Below are positions 40,598 to 49,200 of a stretch of DNA of 56,326 bases, piece by piece. A program made the translations under genes and the position numbers. This DNA is from Clostridiales bacterium (GTDB taxonomy: Bacteria; Bacillota_A; Clostridia; Saccharofermentanales; Saccharofermentanaceae). The notes beneath the pieces are model-generated. The model did no database searches, was not told the DNA's origin, and saw only the letters and a list, made by a program, of their open reading frames with translations. Positions within the stretch are counted from its first letter, which is position 1, and each line of letters starts with the position of its first letter. The stretch spans positions 1 through 56,326 of the forward strand of contig JAGCGE010000231.1 in assembly GCA_017649745.1 (NCBI GenBank). The letters run 5' to 3'.

Positions 40598-40810
40598 ATG
40601 ATGGCTATAGTTACAATAGTCGATGAAGATGGCTGTGTTATAGTAGAAAATAGACGATGCGAACCACAAAAAGAATGGATTAATGAAGGAGCTCGTACTA
40701 AAACAGCCAGATTTAGTTTTGAAATCACTAGAGTATTACTTCCACAGAAAAGTTTGTTAGATGAATTTTTGAAAAATTTTGAAAAATTAACAGGAGGACA
40801 AGAGGAATGA
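40598..40810 (+). CDS. hypothetical protein, 70 aa
   Basis: A protein with strands IVTIVDEDGCVIVENRRC and FSFEITRVLLP and a C-terminal helix. Starts ATGATG behind GAGGTGATATTT. The end overlaps the next gene by 4 nt. No motif recognised. Confidence 0.5.
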   Translation: MMAIVTIVDEDGCVIVENRRCEPQKEWINEGARTKTARFSFEITRVLLPQKSLLDEFLKNFEKLTGGQEE

Positions 40811-41160
40811 GCGTTCTTAAAAAAGTCACTAAATGTGATATTTGCGGTAAGATAGATTGTGATTTAGATGGTAGACTTAAGATTAAGCAGCGTACTTCGT
40901 TATGGTGGGAATCTTGGATGACTAGATTCGATGTTTGTCCTTCTTGTGCCAATAAAATGAAGGAGTGGATTCGGAATCAGGTTATGGAACCGCCAAAGCC
41001 TCTTACAACTGTAACCAAAGCATTTGGCATAGGCAGAAATACAGTTATAGATGAATTGCGTGCACAAATTGCTGTTGGTAATCTAAAAGAAGAGGTTGCT
41101 AGGGATATTATAGCCCATTTGTTTAAGGAGAAACAGAATGACACTATCAAGAGCGATTGA
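40807..41160 (+). CDS. zinc-binding protein with possible helix-turn-helix
   Basis: A 117-aa protein: TKCDICGKIDC (8-18) and FDVCPSCANKMKEW (about 41-54) form a likely zinc ribbon. The second half, TKAFGIGRNTVIDELRAQIAVG and EEVARDIIAHLF, could be a small helical DNA-binding unit. It overlaps both neighbours (4 and 23 nt). GGAGGACAAGAGG precedes the start. A regulator is possible. Confidence 0.55.
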   Translation: MSVLKKVTKCDICGKIDCDLDGRLKIKQRTSLWWESWMTRFDVCPSCANKMKEWIRNQVMEPPKPLTTVTKAFGIGRNTVIDELRAQIAVGNLKEEVARDIIAHLFKEKQNDTIKSD

Positions 41161-41338
41161 TATAATCGATAAGCGCGATCAATGCGATGAACGAGATAAG
41201 TGTACGCATTGTAGTATTCGTGATAATGATTGCTGTTATGAATGCCCTATGCATGTCACAGGAAAACAGTATAATGAAGCCGTTCATGTTGTTCACAAAT
41301 TTGCTAAAGGCATTAAACGGAGGTGCGAAACAAAATGA
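41138..41338 (+). CDS. cysteine-rich protein, 66 aa
   Basis: The central CTHCSIRDNDCCYECP (about 22-37) has five cysteines and one histidine, followed by a helix ending basic. It resembles small phage zinc proteins. AAGGAG precedes ATG 41138, inside the previous gene. Function unknown. Confidence 0.55.
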   Translation: MTLSRAIDIIDKRDQCDERDKCTHCSIRDNDCCYECPMHVTGKQYNEAVHVVHKFAKGIKRRCETK

Positions 41339-41643
41339 TATTTCGTAGAAAGGTAGAGGACAAGGTGGCTGAACGTGTGGCCACCAAAGTCTTCGATGAT
41401 TTTTCCAAAAAGAAGTGTTGCAAGCCTATAAAGACTTCAACAATTAAAGATCTGATCAATAATCCTGATGATTATGAGCTCCTTGCCAGAGTGGAGAGCG
41501 GAGAGATTGTCATAAGGATTAGAAAGCAGGAACAGCCCAAGAATAATATTGTAGGAGCTGGCCCTGACGGAATAGTATTAAGGAGTGAAAAGCCGATGTT
41601 TGTTGCATCGGATGGAAACATTTACGTTAAGAATGAGGAGTGA
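41335..41643 (+). CDS. hypothetical protein, 102 aa
   Basis: Helical N-terminus (VEDKVAERVATKVFDDFSKK) followed by strand-rich part (DDYELLARVESGEIVIRIRK, KPMFVASDGNIYVKNEE). ATG 41335 is itself part of an ATGATATTT stretch and follows GGAGGTG at 41320-41326. No family recognised. Confidence 0.5.
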   Translation: MIFRRKVEDKVAERVATKVFDDFSKKKCCKPIKTSTIKDLINNPDDYELLARVESGEIVIRIRKQEQPKNNIVGAGPDGIVLRSEKPMFVASDGNIYVKNEE

Positions 41644-41648
41644 TATTT

Positions 41649-41936
41649 ATGCCAATGTCATGTAAATGTATACTGGATCGCATGGTTCATAAAGGAGCTA
41701 TGACTGAGAAAGAGCGAGACAAGATTTTGAGGAATCTTAAAAGTAACGAACTCACATGGCGAGATTTCGATGATGCGGCTAAGTATATGAAGATTGAAGA
41801 TATTATCGAAAAAGCCTATTCAGAATTTTTAGTTTTAGCTAAAGATGACACTAGAACTATAACGGCTTTATCAGCATTTTTAGAGGTTCTAAAGAATAGA
41901 ATTAAAAAGGAGATACTTGGAGATGACCAAGACTGA
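41649..41936 (+). CDS. hypothetical helical protein, 95 aa
   Basis: An all-helical protein (CKCILDRMVHKGAMTEKERD, DIIEKAYSEFLVLAKDDTRT, LSAFLEVLKNRIKKEIL). GAGGAGTGATATTT precedes ATG 41649. Overlaps the next gene by 14 nt. Function unknown. Confidence 0.5.
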   Translation: MPMSCKCILDRMVHKGAMTEKERDKILRNLKSNELTWRDFDDAAKYMKIEDIIEKAYSEFLVLAKDDTRTITALSAFLEVLKNRIKKEILGDDQD

Positions 41937-42198
41937 TGGATATTCTAAAGATTCAACAGTAGGAGAAGTCCTAGAAAACATTAAAAAGAAACTCAATGAT
42001 ACTGAAATGAGAGTATTCTACGGCCTTATTGGATCTATGGGAGATTGCAAGATGTTCGAGCAAAAGATATTGTACTGGCGTAAGAGATATGAGAACTCTA
42101 AAGCTAAATACAATAAAATGAAAGCTGAACGAGACTATTGGAAGAACTTATTTCAGAAATGTTATAAGGAGGAACTGAATGGCAAGAATGGAACATAA
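41923..42198 (+). CDS. coiled-coil protein, 91 aa
   Basis: Helical and charged (VLENIKKKLNDTEMRVFYGL, KYNKMKAERDYWKNLFQKC). AAAGGAG at 41906-41912 fits ATG 41923; TTG 41917 is a possible alternative. The end overlaps the next gene by 20 nt. Function unknown. Confidence 0.5.
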   Translation: MTKTDGYSKDSTVGEVLENIKKKLNDTEMRVFYGLIGSMGDCKMFEQKILYWRKRYENSKAKYNKMKAERDYWKNLFQKCYKEELNGKNGT

Positions 42199-42424
42199 GT
42201 GCTATATTTGTCAAAGTCCTGTACAAAATCATGGTACTAAATATTTAAAACAAACACTAACTTATACTAAAGACGGCATTAAAACCACTATAATTCTATG
42301 CCCAAATTGTATGATTAGTGTAGCTAATGCAATTGAAAACAAAAGAGAGATATTTGAATATCGACAAATAACAAGACACATTGCAGAAATGATTGCGCAG
42401 TGGAACCCAGTAGATTCGCAGTAG
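42179..42424 (+). CDS. zinc-ribbon protein, 81 aa
   Basis: HKCYICQSPV (6-15) and ILCPNCMISVANAI (about 39-52) form a likely zinc ribbon; the end is a helix (ITRHIAEMIAQW). AAGGAGG precedes ATG 42179. The stop region is overlapped by promoter-like copy 15. Function unknown. Confidence 0.55.
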   Translation: MARMEHKCYICQSPVQNHGTKYLKQTLTYTKDGIKTTIILCPNCMISVANAIENKREIFEYRQITRHIAEMIAQWNPVDSQ

Positions 42425-42441
42425 AATCAGTCACTATTATA
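42412..42441 (+). promoter_or_regulatory. CGCG-TATAATG element, copy 15 (variant)
   Basis: CGCAGTAGAATCAGTCAC (42417-42434), TATTAT (42435-42440), AGAAG. It overlaps the end of a gene and is followed at once by a terminator, so any transcript would be only about 35 nt. Confidence 0.55.
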
Positions 42442-42477
42442 GAAGGGATCTAAACAGGTCCTTTCTATTTTCTTTTT
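42442..42477 (+). terminator. terminator directly after copy 15
   Basis: GAAGGGATCT (42442-42451) pairs with AGGTCCTTTC (42456-42465) around AAAC, followed by TATTTTCTTTTT and then the box AAGATTTTGACATATTT. Confidence 0.75.
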
Positions 42478-42510
42478 AAGATTTTGACATATTTATAGGA
42501 GGACCAAAAG

Positions 42511-42840
42511 ATGTCAGAAGTTTATGATGGGTTTCTTGGATACACCTCAAGTAAAGATCCAAAAGATGTTGATTGGGGTATTCAAGTAAACAGTCACGAA
42601 ACGGAATTCACTAAGCCAGACATGGTGAATCATCCACCGCACTATCAGTCAGAATCAGGTCTAGAGGTTATCGATGTAATCGATGCATTCTTGGACTGGA
42701 AGAGCGTGTATGCTGGGAATATTCTCAAGTATACACTTCGTTACAAGAATAAGAATGGCCTTGAAGATCTAAAGAAAGCACAGTGGTATCTTAACAGAAT
42801 GATCTCAAAAATGGAAAAGGAGAACCAAGATGAAAACTAG
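42511..42840 (+). CDS. DUF3310 protein
   Basis: A 109-aa protein with the DUF3310 signature: MVNHPPHYQS (about 38-47), LEVIDVIDAF, YAGNILKYTLRYKNKNGLEDL and KAQWYLNRMI. The family is sometimes called a nucleotide kinase-like protein, but I know no firm activity. ATAGGAGG precedes ATG 42511, right after an AAGATTTTGACATATTT box. Overlaps the next gene by 11 nt. Confidence 0.85.
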   Translation: MSEVYDGFLGYTSSKDPKDVDWGIQVNSHETEFTKPDMVNHPPHYQSESGLEVIDVIDAFLDWKSVYAGNILKYTLRYKNKNGLEDLKKAQWYLNRMISKMEKENQDEN

Positions 42841-43831
42841 TGTAAGGTTAAAGAGATTGTGGCATGGCATTAAGCACTTCGTCAAATCCAATAAGAATGA
42901 TATTCTCTTTGGAGCAGGTGTGGTTACGGAAGTGGCAGCGGTCGTTGTAACGGCAAAGGCTACGATTAAGACGAAGCAAATGGCAGACATCGAATCTGCT
43001 AGGATTGAGAACTATCTCGACAATATTGAGGACGATGCAGAAGTTAAGGCTGCAAAAGCTGAGGGACGTCGTTCTATCTATCGTAATGTAACAAAGCAGA
43101 CGATCAAGAATTATATTATTCCTGCGGGACTGACCATCAGTTCCATTGCTTTTTACAGTAAGTCTCACTTCAATTTGAAGCATGAGCTTGCAACCACAAC
43201 AGCAGCTCTGGCAGCGGAACATGCACTGAATCAGAGGCTTCTTGCTGGAGCAAATCCGGAGACACCGGCAGCGGAGGGTGAGGAATCTCAGAATACGTCT
43301 AATGCACCATATTCTGCAGGAATTCCGAATGATCTGGAGTCTATGGTTATTCCGTCTGGTGTAATCATTTATGACAGTGACAATGGATATTATGCGGAAC
43401 GCGATGGATACGCTGTGCCTACAACTGTATTCTTGAGTCCTACGTGTATGGAATTCAAGAAAGATCCATATTCTGATTACGGTCCTGACTTCGATTGGAA
43501 TGTTTGTCATGTAAAGAAAATTCTTGAGGATACAGTAGCTCGGAATATTTGTCTGTTCGGTTTTGTTAATCTAAATGAAGTCAGAAAGCATCTGTGCTGC
43601 GGACGTTCTTATAAGCTTGAGGAAGCTGAGAACTATTATCTCATCTTTAATCCGGATAGAGATATTTCTGAGCAGGTTGACTTCCGTATCTATGCAGCAT
43701 GCGACGAAGATGGAGCTGTTAAGACGGATTGTTTGTACGTTGATATTTTCAATACAAAGGTTCCGAAACCGGGTGATCTCAAGGAGGCTAAGCGAATTGC
43801 GATTGAGAAAAACCCATTCAAAGAGAAGTAG
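42830..43831 (+). CDS. DUF6353-like phage protein
   Basis: A 333-aa protein: a basic start, membrane-like segments (about 22-41, FGAGVVTEVAAVVVTAKATI, and 92-107), a linker rich in Ala/Glu, and a C-terminal domain with GFVNLNEVRKHLC, YLIFNPDRDISEQVDFRIYA. It fits the DUF6353 pattern and is probably related to the gene at 32647. AAAAGGAG precedes the start. Function unknown, membrane-linked. Confidence 0.6.
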   Translation: MKTSVRLKRLWHGIKHFVKSNKNDILFGAGVVTEVAAVVVTAKATIKTKQMADIESARIENYLDNIEDDAEVKAAKAEGRRSIYRNVTKQTIKNYIIPAGLTISSIAFYSKSHFNLKHELATTTAALAAEHALNQRLLAGANPETPAAEGEESQNTSNAPYSAGIPNDLESMVIPSGVIIYDSDNGYYAERDGYAVPTTVFLSPTCMEFKKDPYSDYGPDFDWNVCHVKKILEDTVARNICLFGFVNLNEVRKHLCCGRSYKLEEAENYYLIFNPDRDISEQVDFRIYAACDEDGAVKTDCLYVDIFNTKVPKPGDLKEAKRIAIEKNPFKEK

Positions 43832-43851
43832 ATATCGACGATGTCATTAAT

Positions 43852-43889
43852 CAGGAGAGGTTCATGACAGATTCAAGTGACCTCTTCTG
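43852..43889 (+). terminator. hairpin between 43831 and 43932
   Basis: CAGGAGAGGT (43852-43861) pairs with ACCTCTTCTG (43880-43889), one G-T pair. No clear T-run follows (GGTTTTGG), so it may act as an mRNA processing or pause site. Confidence 0.45.
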
Positions 43890-43931
43890 GTTTTGGCATA
43901 ACATGATCACATTATAGGAGGATTTATATTT

Positions 43932-44549
43932 ATGGTTACACCGCCTGTGCCGGGTTCTATAATCAAGAACGTGCAACCGGAAATAGTTGTGGAAGCTCCT
44001 AAGCCACATGGTTGGAGACGAATCAAAGAAGTCTTCATCGCTGAGGATTTGGGAACAGTCAAGGGAAAGATATTTGAAGGTGTTGTTGTTCCGTCCATTA
44101 AAGACTTCATTGTGACTATGGTATGCGATACTGTAAGCCTGATATTCTATGGCGAGAAGGCAGTTAACGCAAAACGTAAGATCACAAGTTCGTTCCTTAG
44201 TGGCAGCGGCAACAGAATTAGTTACAGTAGTTACTTTGCATCTAGTCTGAATGGCGATACTAGCATTCAGCAGAAGCTTGCTCCGAATATGGTTACAAGT
44301 TACACTGAGCCGTTATTCTCGAGCTTCGAAGATGCTAAGGATTGTCTGAATGATCTTGTTGAGATGCTTGACCAGTATCCGCAGGTTACGATTAGTGATC
44401 TGTATAGTCATTCAACAGTAGTTAAGAACGGTTATCGCAATGAAGCGGTGTATAATAAGTGGGGTTGGAAGAACTTGGGTAATGCTCATGTTACATTGAC
44501 TCCTCAGGGTTATACATTGAACCTGCCGAAACCGAAACCGTTAGATTGA
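43932..44549 (+). CDS. conserved phage protein of unknown function
   Basis: A 205-aa protein of a type often found in Clostridia phages: WRRIKEVFIAEDLGTVKGKI, then VPSIKDFIVTMVCDTVSLIFYG, a Ser/Arg-rich loop, and GWKNLGNAHVTLTPQGYTLNLPKP at the end. The central helix is amphipathic. No catalytic motif is seen. AGGAGGATTTATATTTATG is a variant of the junction module. Its stop lies in TTGATATTC. Confidence 0.65.
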   Translation: MVTPPVPGSIIKNVQPEIVVEAPKPHGWRRIKEVFIAEDLGTVKGKIFEGVVVPSIKDFIVTMVCDTVSLIFYGEKAVNAKRKITSSFLSGSGNRISYSSYFASSLNGDTSIQQKLAPNMVTSYTEPLFSSFEDAKDCLNDLVEMLDQYPQVTISDLYSHSTVVKNGYRNEAVYNKWGWKNLGNAHVTLTPQGYTLNLPKPKPLD

Positions 44550-44566
44550 TATTCTGGAGGGAATTT

Positions 44567-45187
44567 ATGAACAAGGGTATTAAGATCGCTCTTAACATTC
44601 TGTTTGGTACAGGTGTTGGAGCAGCTGGATATTTTGTAGGTTACAAGAGAGGTCAAAAGAAAGCAAAAGAGTGGGCGATGGGCGAGATCAATGCCATTCT
44701 CGAGGATAAGAATAAGGAAATCGACGTCCTTCAGAGTGAGCAGATCGCAGATCTCGAGAAGCTGACTCCTGATATTTTGTCGCAGATGGAGTATGGCAAG
44801 GAAGATAAAGTAACGATTGAGGATAAGCCTGAACCTATTACACCGGCTCCTCTCGATACACAGGAGATTGATATTCCTGATCCGGTTCCTGCTAAGAAGT
44901 CTGCGACACGTAAGAAACCTCGTAAGACACCGTTCTTGATCGACGATGTTGAATTCGATGAGAATTCTGACGGTTTTGATCGAGTAGATTTGTCCATGGA
45001 CCAGTATGGCGATTTGTACGATGATGACTCAGAAGATCTGTATGAGTATCCTGAGTATATTGGCGACTCGCTTATTAAAAGAATGCTCAAAGATATCGAA
45101 TTTGGAGACGCTAAACAGTGGTTCGTTAAGAATGAGCAGATGAATACGGTGTTTGATATTACTTATAGAATGATCACGCCGGTGTAA
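44567..45187 (+). CDS. membrane-anchored acidic protein
   Basis: A 206-aa protein with an N-terminal membrane helix (about 6-24, ALNILFGTGVGAAGYFVGY), a basic patch, a coiled coil and a very acidic middle (DDVEFDENSDGFDRVDLSMDQYG). The end AKQWFVKNEQMNTVFDITYRMI is strand-rich. GGAGGGAA precedes ATG 44567. Similar proteins accompany DUF6353 genes in other phages. Unknown role. Confidence 0.55.
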   Translation: MNKGIKIALNILFGTGVGAAGYFVGYKRGQKKAKEWAMGEINAILEDKNKEIDVLQSEQIADLEKLTPDILSQMEYGKEDKVTIEDKPEPITPAPLDTQEIDIPDPVPAKKSATRKKPRKTPFLIDDVEFDENSDGFDRVDLSMDQYGDLYDDDSEDLYEYPEYIGDSLIKRMLKDIEFGDAKQWFVKNEQMNTVFDITYRMITPV

Positions 45188-45200
45188 AGAAAGGGGGATT

Positions 45201-45722
45201 ATGGACGAATTTATGCTGTGGTTGCTAGGATTTGTTGCAACCGAACATGATATTTGCGCATATTCGTTGTTGTTTAGCGAATTGCAGTCCACCCCATTTG
45301 TTGCAGTTTTAAAAAGAGATAGCGATAGAATTGGAGACGCTGACCTACAAAGGATTGAGTATATGAATGACTCTCAGCTATACGATTCTATTGATATTTC
45401 CGAAGGGCCTTCTATTCTCGAAGTTCTCGTAGCTCTGTCTAGGAAGTTAGATGACTTAATCGGTTATGAGAGCAGTTCACCTCAACGGTGGTTCTGGTAT
45501 ATGATCTCTTCCATGGGGCTTGAGAACTTTGAGGATAGTGGCTTTAATAAGGAGCTCGTTGATGGAATCATAAGTAGGTTTTTGAGACGGGAATATTGTG
45601 CTGATGGGAGAGGTGGCTGTTGTTACTTCCCTTGCGGCAAGGACATGCGAGAGATTGATATTTGGTATCAATGGATGTATTACTTAAATAGTCTAGATGA
45701 ATTTCGTGACGAACCAATGTGA
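45201..45722 (+). CDS. conserved phage protein, 173 aa
   Basis: I recognise the pattern from many Firmicutes phages: YSLLFSELQSTPF, GPSILEVLVALSRKLDDLIG, RWFWYMISSMGLENFED, ISRFLRREYCADGRGGCCYFP and EIDIWYQWMYYLNSL. All-helical; function not known. AAAGGGGGA precedes the start. It overlaps nothing and is followed by a small coil protein gene. Confidence 0.65.
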   Translation: MDEFMLWLLGFVATEHDICAYSLLFSELQSTPFVAVLKRDSDRIGDADLQRIEYMNDSQLYDSIDISEGPSILEVLVALSRKLDDLIGYESSSPQRWFWYMISSMGLENFEDSGFNKELVDGIISRFLRREYCADGRGGCCYFPCGKDMREIDIWYQWMYYLNSLDEFRDEPM

Positions 45723-45759
45723 GTCGCGGTTGAATGAAAATGAAACAGGAGGACGTAAT

Positions 45760-46056
45760 ATGAAAGACGTTGAGTATGCGATTAAGGTTCTGAATAGTAA
45801 GGTCTATGGACTGCGTGATGCGATGGTGGACAATGCCGATGTGTATCGGAAGTTTGTGAAAGAGACAAGAAACTCGTTTGATATTTTGAGGAAAAGGATT
45901 ACGAGAGTTGAGCGTCGTCAGAATGCTGATCGTTTCCTGATTTATTGCTTGATTGGTCGTTTTATTTATCAGGATTATAAGAATGGCTGTTTCAAAAAAC
46001 GTGATGATGCACGCGAATTTTCTTATAAAATTGATGTCGACAACTCGAGGGATTGA
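45760..46056 (+). CDS. small helical basic protein
   Basis: A 98-aa protein with helices (YGLRDAMVDNADVYRKFVKE, RKRITRVERRQNADRFLIYC) and a possible short membrane-like stretch (LIYCLIGRFIY). Looks like small phage proteins with a C-terminal hydrophobic helix. ATG 45760 follows AGGAGGACG. Last gene before the replication promoter. Confidence 0.5.
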   Translation: MKDVEYAIKVLNSKVYGLRDAMVDNADVYRKFVKETRNSFDILRKRITRVERRQNADRFLIYCLIGRFIYQDYKNGCFKKRDDAREFSYKIDVDNSRD

Positions 46057-46082
46057 GCTTTGGAGACAATTTTATTAAAAAA

Positions 46083-46233
46083 TAGCCAAAAATAGGTAAA
46101 AAATAGCCATTTTTGCACGTAATCACCCTCTTTTATACCCCTTTTAACAAATTTCTAAAATTAGTAATATAATATAGAAAGTTTGTTAAAAATAGGAATT
46201 TTTTTAAGTGTACGTGCAAGTAAGGAGTTTTTA
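46083..46233 (+). promoter_or_regulatory. replication-module promoter inside nested inverted repeats
   Basis: TTAACA (46144-46149), 18 nt, TATAAT (46168-46173) is a fair sigma-A promoter. TTTTAACAAA (46142-46151) and TTTGTTAAAA (46182-46191) are perfect inverted repeats around it; TTGCACGT (46113-46120) and ACGTGCAA (46212-46219) form an outer pair. AAAAATAG recurs three times between 46079 and 46108 and once more near 46190. The AT-rich repeats could also be an origin. TAAGGAG at 46221 serves ATG 46234. Confidence 0.6.
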
Positions 46234-49200
46234 ATGGATTTCTATAGAGTAGCCTCGAAGAAAATTAGAAATGGTGCAATAGAAATCTATCCCGATTTTA
46301 TAACAGGCAAAAGTAAAGATTTAATGATCAGAGGACATTCTCTTTATGCTGTTTATAATGAAGAAACTGGGTACTGGACAACTGATCCTTATTATTTAAT
46401 TAGTAAGGTAGATGAGAGTCTAGATGAGTATGCTAAACAGTTTGAGAATACAATGGTTGATATTCAAATCAAATATATGAAGTATGATTCAAGTAGGTCA
46501 TGGAAAAACTTCTGCGAATATTTGTCTAGACAACCAGATAACTTTGTTCAATTAGATTGTAAGCCTATGTTTCTAGATGACAAACCTGAGAAGAAAGATT
46601 ATGTCAGTAAGCATCTCGACTATAATCTAAGTAATTCTAAACCGAAGTGCTGGAATGAACTTGTTGGATATTTGTATAGCGAAGAAGAGAAGCAAAAGAT
46701 CGAGTGGATGATCGGAGCAATTGCTTCTGGCGATTCCAAGTATATTCAAAAGTTTGTAGTATTCTTTGGTGCTCCCGGAACAGGTAAGTCTACAATTCTA
46801 GAAATTGTTCAAAAGCTATTCAAGGGTTATTGGCAACCTATTGATAGCAAACTTCTAGCTTCAAGAGATAGCTTTGGTCTAGAAGCGTTTAAGACTAATC
46901 CTTTGATTGGTATTGAACATGAGGCTGACCTCAGCAAGATAAATGACAATTCCAGTTTAAATAGCGTCGTATCCCACGAGGTACTATTAGTCAATGAAAA
47001 GAACAAACCTAAGTATCCTTTCAAGATTAATACGTTTCTTATGATGGGTAGTAATAAACCAGTTAAGATAACGGACGCTAAAGCTGGAACTATCAGACGT
47101 TTGATTGATATTCAACCTACAGGTAACGTAATGCCAGAGGATAGATATTTTGAGCTATTCAATGGCATCGATTATGAGTTGGGAGCAATAGCTAATCAAT
47201 GCCTTAAAATTTATAAGAAGTTAGGAAAGAGCTATTACAATAGTTACAAACCTTTGGATATGCAGAGCAGAACTGATGCTTTCTATAACTTTGTCGAAAT
47301 GCACTTTGATATTTTTAATGATCTGGAAGTAATAACTCTTAATCAAGCATTTGATTTGTATAAGAAGTATTGCGAGAACGAATGTTCTGGAGAGATTAAA
47401 CCTATCAAATATGAGTTTAGAGATAATTTGAAAGATTATTTTGACCATTTCGATAAGGACTACTATTATGTAGATAAGAAAGGTAAAAGGCAACACCTTA
47501 CAAATGTTTATACAGGTTTTAAAGCCGATAAATTCAAGTATAAGTTCAAAGGTAAAAAGAATGATGAGAATCGTCCTTGGCTTGAATTTGATCAGCAGAA
47601 AAGCTTGTTAGATGATATTTGTAAAGATTGTCCTGCTCAATATAGCAATAAACATGGGACGCCTAGTAAACCGTGGAAAGATGTTACCACAACTCTGAGT
47701 GACCTAGACACTACTAAAGAGCATTACGTTCAAGTTCCAAGTAATATGATTGTCATTGACTTTGATATTAAGGATGTCAGTGGTGAAAAGAACTTTGAAC
47801 TTAATCTTGCAGAAGCAAGTAAGTGGCCACCAACTTATGCAGAATTGAGTAAATCTGGTAAAGGTATTCATTTGCATTATTACTATGATGGAGATGTAAG
47901 TCTTCTGAGTAGAACTTATGCTGATGCAATTGAAGTGAAACCTTTTACAGGTAACTCAGCATTAAGAAGAAAGCTTACATTGTGTAATGCATTAGCTGTT
48001 GCGACAATCAGTAGTGGTTTAGCTTTAAAGCAGAAAAGTGGTAGAACTATGGATGAAAAGGTTTTAAAGGACGAGAAGCATCTCAGGAGTTGTATTATTA
48101 AAGCTCTTAAGAAACAGATTTGGCCTAACACAAAGCCAAGTATCGACTATATTGACATGGTACTCACTCAGGCATATGAAAGTGGAATTCATTATGATGT
48201 AACAGACATGAAGAATGATATTCTCACATTTGCGTTTAGTTCAACTAATCAGAGCGAGTACTGTGTTGGTATAGTTAAAAAGATGAAATTTAAGAGCGAG
48301 GATTGTAGTCCTCCAGATCTAGCGTATAATAATGATGATCCATTGATATTCTTTGACGTTGAGGTTTATCCTAATCTCTTTGTAATGTGTTATGAACGAG
48401 AAGATGAGGATACAACTATTAAGCTTATCAACCCGTCTCCAGAAGAAGTCACTAAAGTGATATTTGGTGGTAATAAAAAGAGATGGGGTGGCTTTAACTG
48501 TAGAAGATACGATAATCATATTGTGTATGCGAGATCCCTTGGCTATACAAATGAGATGCTGTTTGATATTTCTCAGAGAATCATTAACGAGAAGAATGAC
48601 CGAGGATGTTTCTTTGGCGAAGCTTATAACTTGTCGTGGTGTGATATTTATGACTATGCAACTAAAAAGCAGAGTTTGAAGAAATGGGAAATCGAGCTCG
48701 GTATTCATCATCAGGAAATGGATATTCCTTGGGATCAACCAGTCCCGGAAGAGCTTTGGGAAAAAGTAGCAGATTATTGTTGTAATGACGTTAAAGCTAC
48801 AAAAGCAGTTTACAATGCAACAAAAGAAGACTTGACAGTCAGAATGATATTAGCTGAATTGTCTGGTCTTTCTGTAAATGATCCTTCAAGGTTGCATTCT
48901 ACTAAAATTATATTTGGTGATGATAAGAAACCTGAACTGGTGTATACAGATCTCTCTGAAATGTTCCCGGGTTATAAGTACGAAATGGGGCATAGCAGTT
49001 ATAGAGGAGAAGATCCCGGTGAAGGTGGGTACGTATTTGCAGTTCCGGGAATGTATGGATATACTCCAGTTCTTGATGTCGCAAGTATGCATCCTAGTTC
49101 TATAATAGCATTGAACTTATTTGGTAAGTATACTGTCAACTTCAAAACTTTAAAAGATATTCGTATCTTGATTAAGCATAAAGAGTTCGACAAGATTAGC

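Larger units (their letters stand above)
35445..41655 (+). repeat. recurring stop-start junction module GGAGGACTGATATTTATG
   Basis: Near-identical junctions lead to genes starting at 35453, 36335, 36518, 37105, 37419, 37727, 37963, 38178, 38402, 39101, 39292, 40598 and 41649, and outside this span at 50503 and 31387. The TGA in the module is the stop of the upstream gene in most cases and the AGGAGGAC gives its last residues E-D, so gene ends are fixed by the module. Confidence 0.8.
27903..42495 (+). repeat. dispersed 17-nt box AAGATTTTGACATATTT
   Basis: Ten copies with few changes near 27903, 28263, 28334, 30629, 31045, 31660, 32417, 32467, 34374 and 42479. Most follow a terminator hairpin, and several lie directly before a ribosome binding site. 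It contains a perfect TTGACA, but only the first copy has a fitting -10 box at 17 nt. Confidence 0.7.
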
